DNA of 6,358 nt. Origin: Betaproteobacteria bacterium (lineage in GTDB: Bacteria > Pseudomonadota > Gammaproteobacteria > Burkholderiales > SG8-39). The notes below the pieces were generated by a model. It worked only from the letters and a program-made list of their open reading frames with translations, was not told the origin of the DNA and made no database searches. Shown one piece after another: positions 5,327 through 6,358 of the stretch (position 1 is its first letter; each line of letters opens with the position of its first letter). The position numbers and the translations under genes were made by a program. Where the stretch lies: the NCBI GenBank assembly GCA_005888925.1, contig VBCP01000488.1, positions 1 to 6,358 on the forward strand, written 5' to 3'.

Positions 5327-6358
5327 CTGGCGAAAAGCATCGCGATCGACCGTGCGAAGCGGCTGCGCGACGAGCCGCACACCGGCCACAACCGCTGGCA
5401 TCCGGACATCGCGCCGGTGATCGAGGTCGAGGCGGGCGAGGACGTGGCGCTCGAGACGCGCGACGCGAACGACGGGCAGATCGGGCCGCGCACCACGGCG
5501 GCCGATCTGGTCCGCCTGGAGCGCAACGTCGCCCATCCGCTCACCGGCCCGGTGTACGTGAAAGGCGCGAAGCCGGGCGATCTGCTGGAGATCGAGTACC
5601 TCGACATCGTGCCGCAGACCTACGGCTGGACGCGCTTTGCGCCCGGCGGCGGCTTCCTGCCCGATCTCTTCGACAAGCACTTCGTGACGCACTGGGACAT
5701 CACGCCGCGGTACGCGACCTCGCGCGAGCTTCCCGGCGTGCGCATCCCGAACGGCGCCTTCATGGGCACGGCGGGCCTTGCGCCTTCGCACGAGCAGGTG
5801 CACAAGTGGACGGCACGCGAGATGGAGCTCAAGGCGCGCGGCGGGCGCGTGTGGGCGCCGGATGCGGAGAACGCGGTGCCGGCGAGGGGCAGGGTGGCGG
5901 CCGAGGGCCTGCGCACCATCCCGCCGCGGGAGAACTGCGGCAATGCCGATATCAAGCAGCTGACGAAGGGGTCCAAGCTTTTCGTCCCCGTGGCGGTCGA
6001 CGGCGCGCTGTATTCAGTCGGCGACGGCCACTTCGCGCAAGGCGACTCCGAGTGCTGCGGCACCGCCATCGAGATGGGCGCCACCGCCGTGGTGCGCTTT
6101 CGCCTGCACAAGGGAGAGGCGGCGGCTCGGCGCATCGTTTGGCCGCGCTTCGCGCATCCGGGCTTCTTCGCGCCGCCCGAATCGGCCGTGCCGCGCAATT
6201 TCATCGGCACCATGGGCATGCCGATCACGGCTGAGGGCAGGAACGAGAACTGCGACATCACCCTCGCCGCACGCAATGCGGTGATCGAGATGATCAAGCT
6301 GCTCGAGGAGCGCGGCTGGTCGCGCGAGCAGGCCTATGTGCTGTGCAGCGTCGCGGTG
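5327..6358 (+). CDS. Acetamidase/formamidase family protein, apparent CTG start, C-terminus beyond window
   Basis: The frame is open from just after the Bug stop to the right edge, giving 344 residues if it starts at CTG 5327. The protein belongs to the acetamidase/formamidase (FmdA/AmdA) family, which hydrolyses short amides to ammonia and a carboxylate. Recognisable blocks are GHNRWHPDIAP (20-30), NDGQIGPRTT (48-57), HPLTGPVYVKGAKPGD (70-85), ENCGNADIKQL (202-212), SVGDGHFAQGDSECCGTAIE (230-249) and NFIGTMGMP (291-299). Full-length relatives are about 400 residues, so only the last portion is missing. No in-frame ATG or TTG exists near the start; the first GTG (5417) lies after the conserved GHNRWHP block. 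CTG stands just where relatives should have their initial Met, before AKSIAIDR. It lies 12 bases after the Bug stop, with a weak CGGGA six bases upstream. An ATG-to-CTG change or a sequence error is possible. Confidence 0.9.
   Translation, partial: MAKSIAIDRAKRLRDEPHTGHNRWHPDIAPVIEVEAGEDVALETRDANDGQIGPRTTAADLVRLERNVAHPLTGPVYVKGAKPGDLLEIEYLDIVPQTYGWTRFAPGGGFLPDLFDKHFVTHWDITPRYATSRELPGVRIPNGAFMGTAGLAPSHEQVHKWTAREMELKARGGRVWAPDAENAVPARGRVAAEGLRTIPPRENCGNADIKQLTKGSKLFVPVAVDGALYSVGDGHFAQGDSECCGTAIEMGATAVVRFRLHKGEAAARRIVWPRFAHPGFFAPPESAVPRNFIGTMGMPITAEGRNENCDITLAARNAVIEMIKLLEERGWSREQAYVLCSVAV

Noticed and set aside
4340..5803. 487-codon minus-strand open frame across the Bug and amidase genes
   Set aside because: It spans two unmistakable plus-strand genes and their junction, and its protein is low-complexity and Arg-rich. 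Shadow frame.
5089..6234. 381-codon plus-strand open frame overlapping the Bug 3' end and the amidase gene
   Set aside because: Out of frame with both genes and made of Arg/Gly/Ala repeats. The conserved amidase protein lies in the other frame.
3696..6358. Isonitrile degradation route (DJ-1-type isonitrile hydratase followed by formamide hydrolysis)
   Set aside because: Attractive because of the adjacent formamidase family gene, but the DJ-1 protein has the PfpI-type Cys-His elbow rather than the Cys-Thr expected for isonitrile hydratase. No support remains.
1..6358. Mobile elements, CRISPR arrays, tRNA or rRNA genes, terminators
   Set aside because: No repeats, transposase or integrase motifs, RNA gene signatures or hairpin plus T-tract terminators were seen on either strand.

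Overview
This is a GC-rich window (about two thirds G+C by eye, codon third positions strongly G or C) with seven genes and almost no free intergenic space. The large set of tightly packed catabolic hydrolases together with a Bug/TctC-type periplasmic binding protein suggests a betaproteobacterium, most likely of the Burkholderiales, where Bug receptors are greatly expanded. That taxonomic call is inference; no RNA gene or taxonomic marker is present.

Layout. Bases 1-1173 (minus strand) hold the N-terminal 391 residues of a membrane protein with about seven hydrophobic segments. These are followed by the start of a patatin-like lipase domain (GGGIR and GVSGGS); the rest of the gene lies beyond the left edge. 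A 192-base divergent spacer (1174-1365) separates it from a plus-strand block that runs without a break to the right edge. In order, the block encodes an amidohydrolase-2 (ACMSD-type) metal hydrolase or decarboxylase (1366-2295), a short DJ-1/PfpI paralogue that has lost its catalytic Cys-His (2282-2707), a phosphotriesterase-family metal hydrolase with a complete ligand set (2707-3687), a full DJ-1/PfpI protein with intact Cys-His and an unusual C-terminal tail (3696-4370), a Bug solute receptor with a signal peptide (4367-5314), and an acetamidase/formamidase family protein that appears to start at CTG (5327) and runs off the right edge.

The six plus-strand genes overlap by 1 to 14 bases or are separated by only 8 or 12 bases, so they are very probably one translationally coupled operon. 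The likely theme is uptake (Bug) and stepwise hydrolysis (amide, lactone or ester, and an amidohydrolase-superfamily hydrolysis or decarboxylation step) of an unidentified organic acid or amide. The substrate cannot be read from the sequence. The most interesting points are the intact plus degenerate DJ-1/PfpI pair flanking the phosphotriesterase gene, and the apparent CTG start of the amidase gene.
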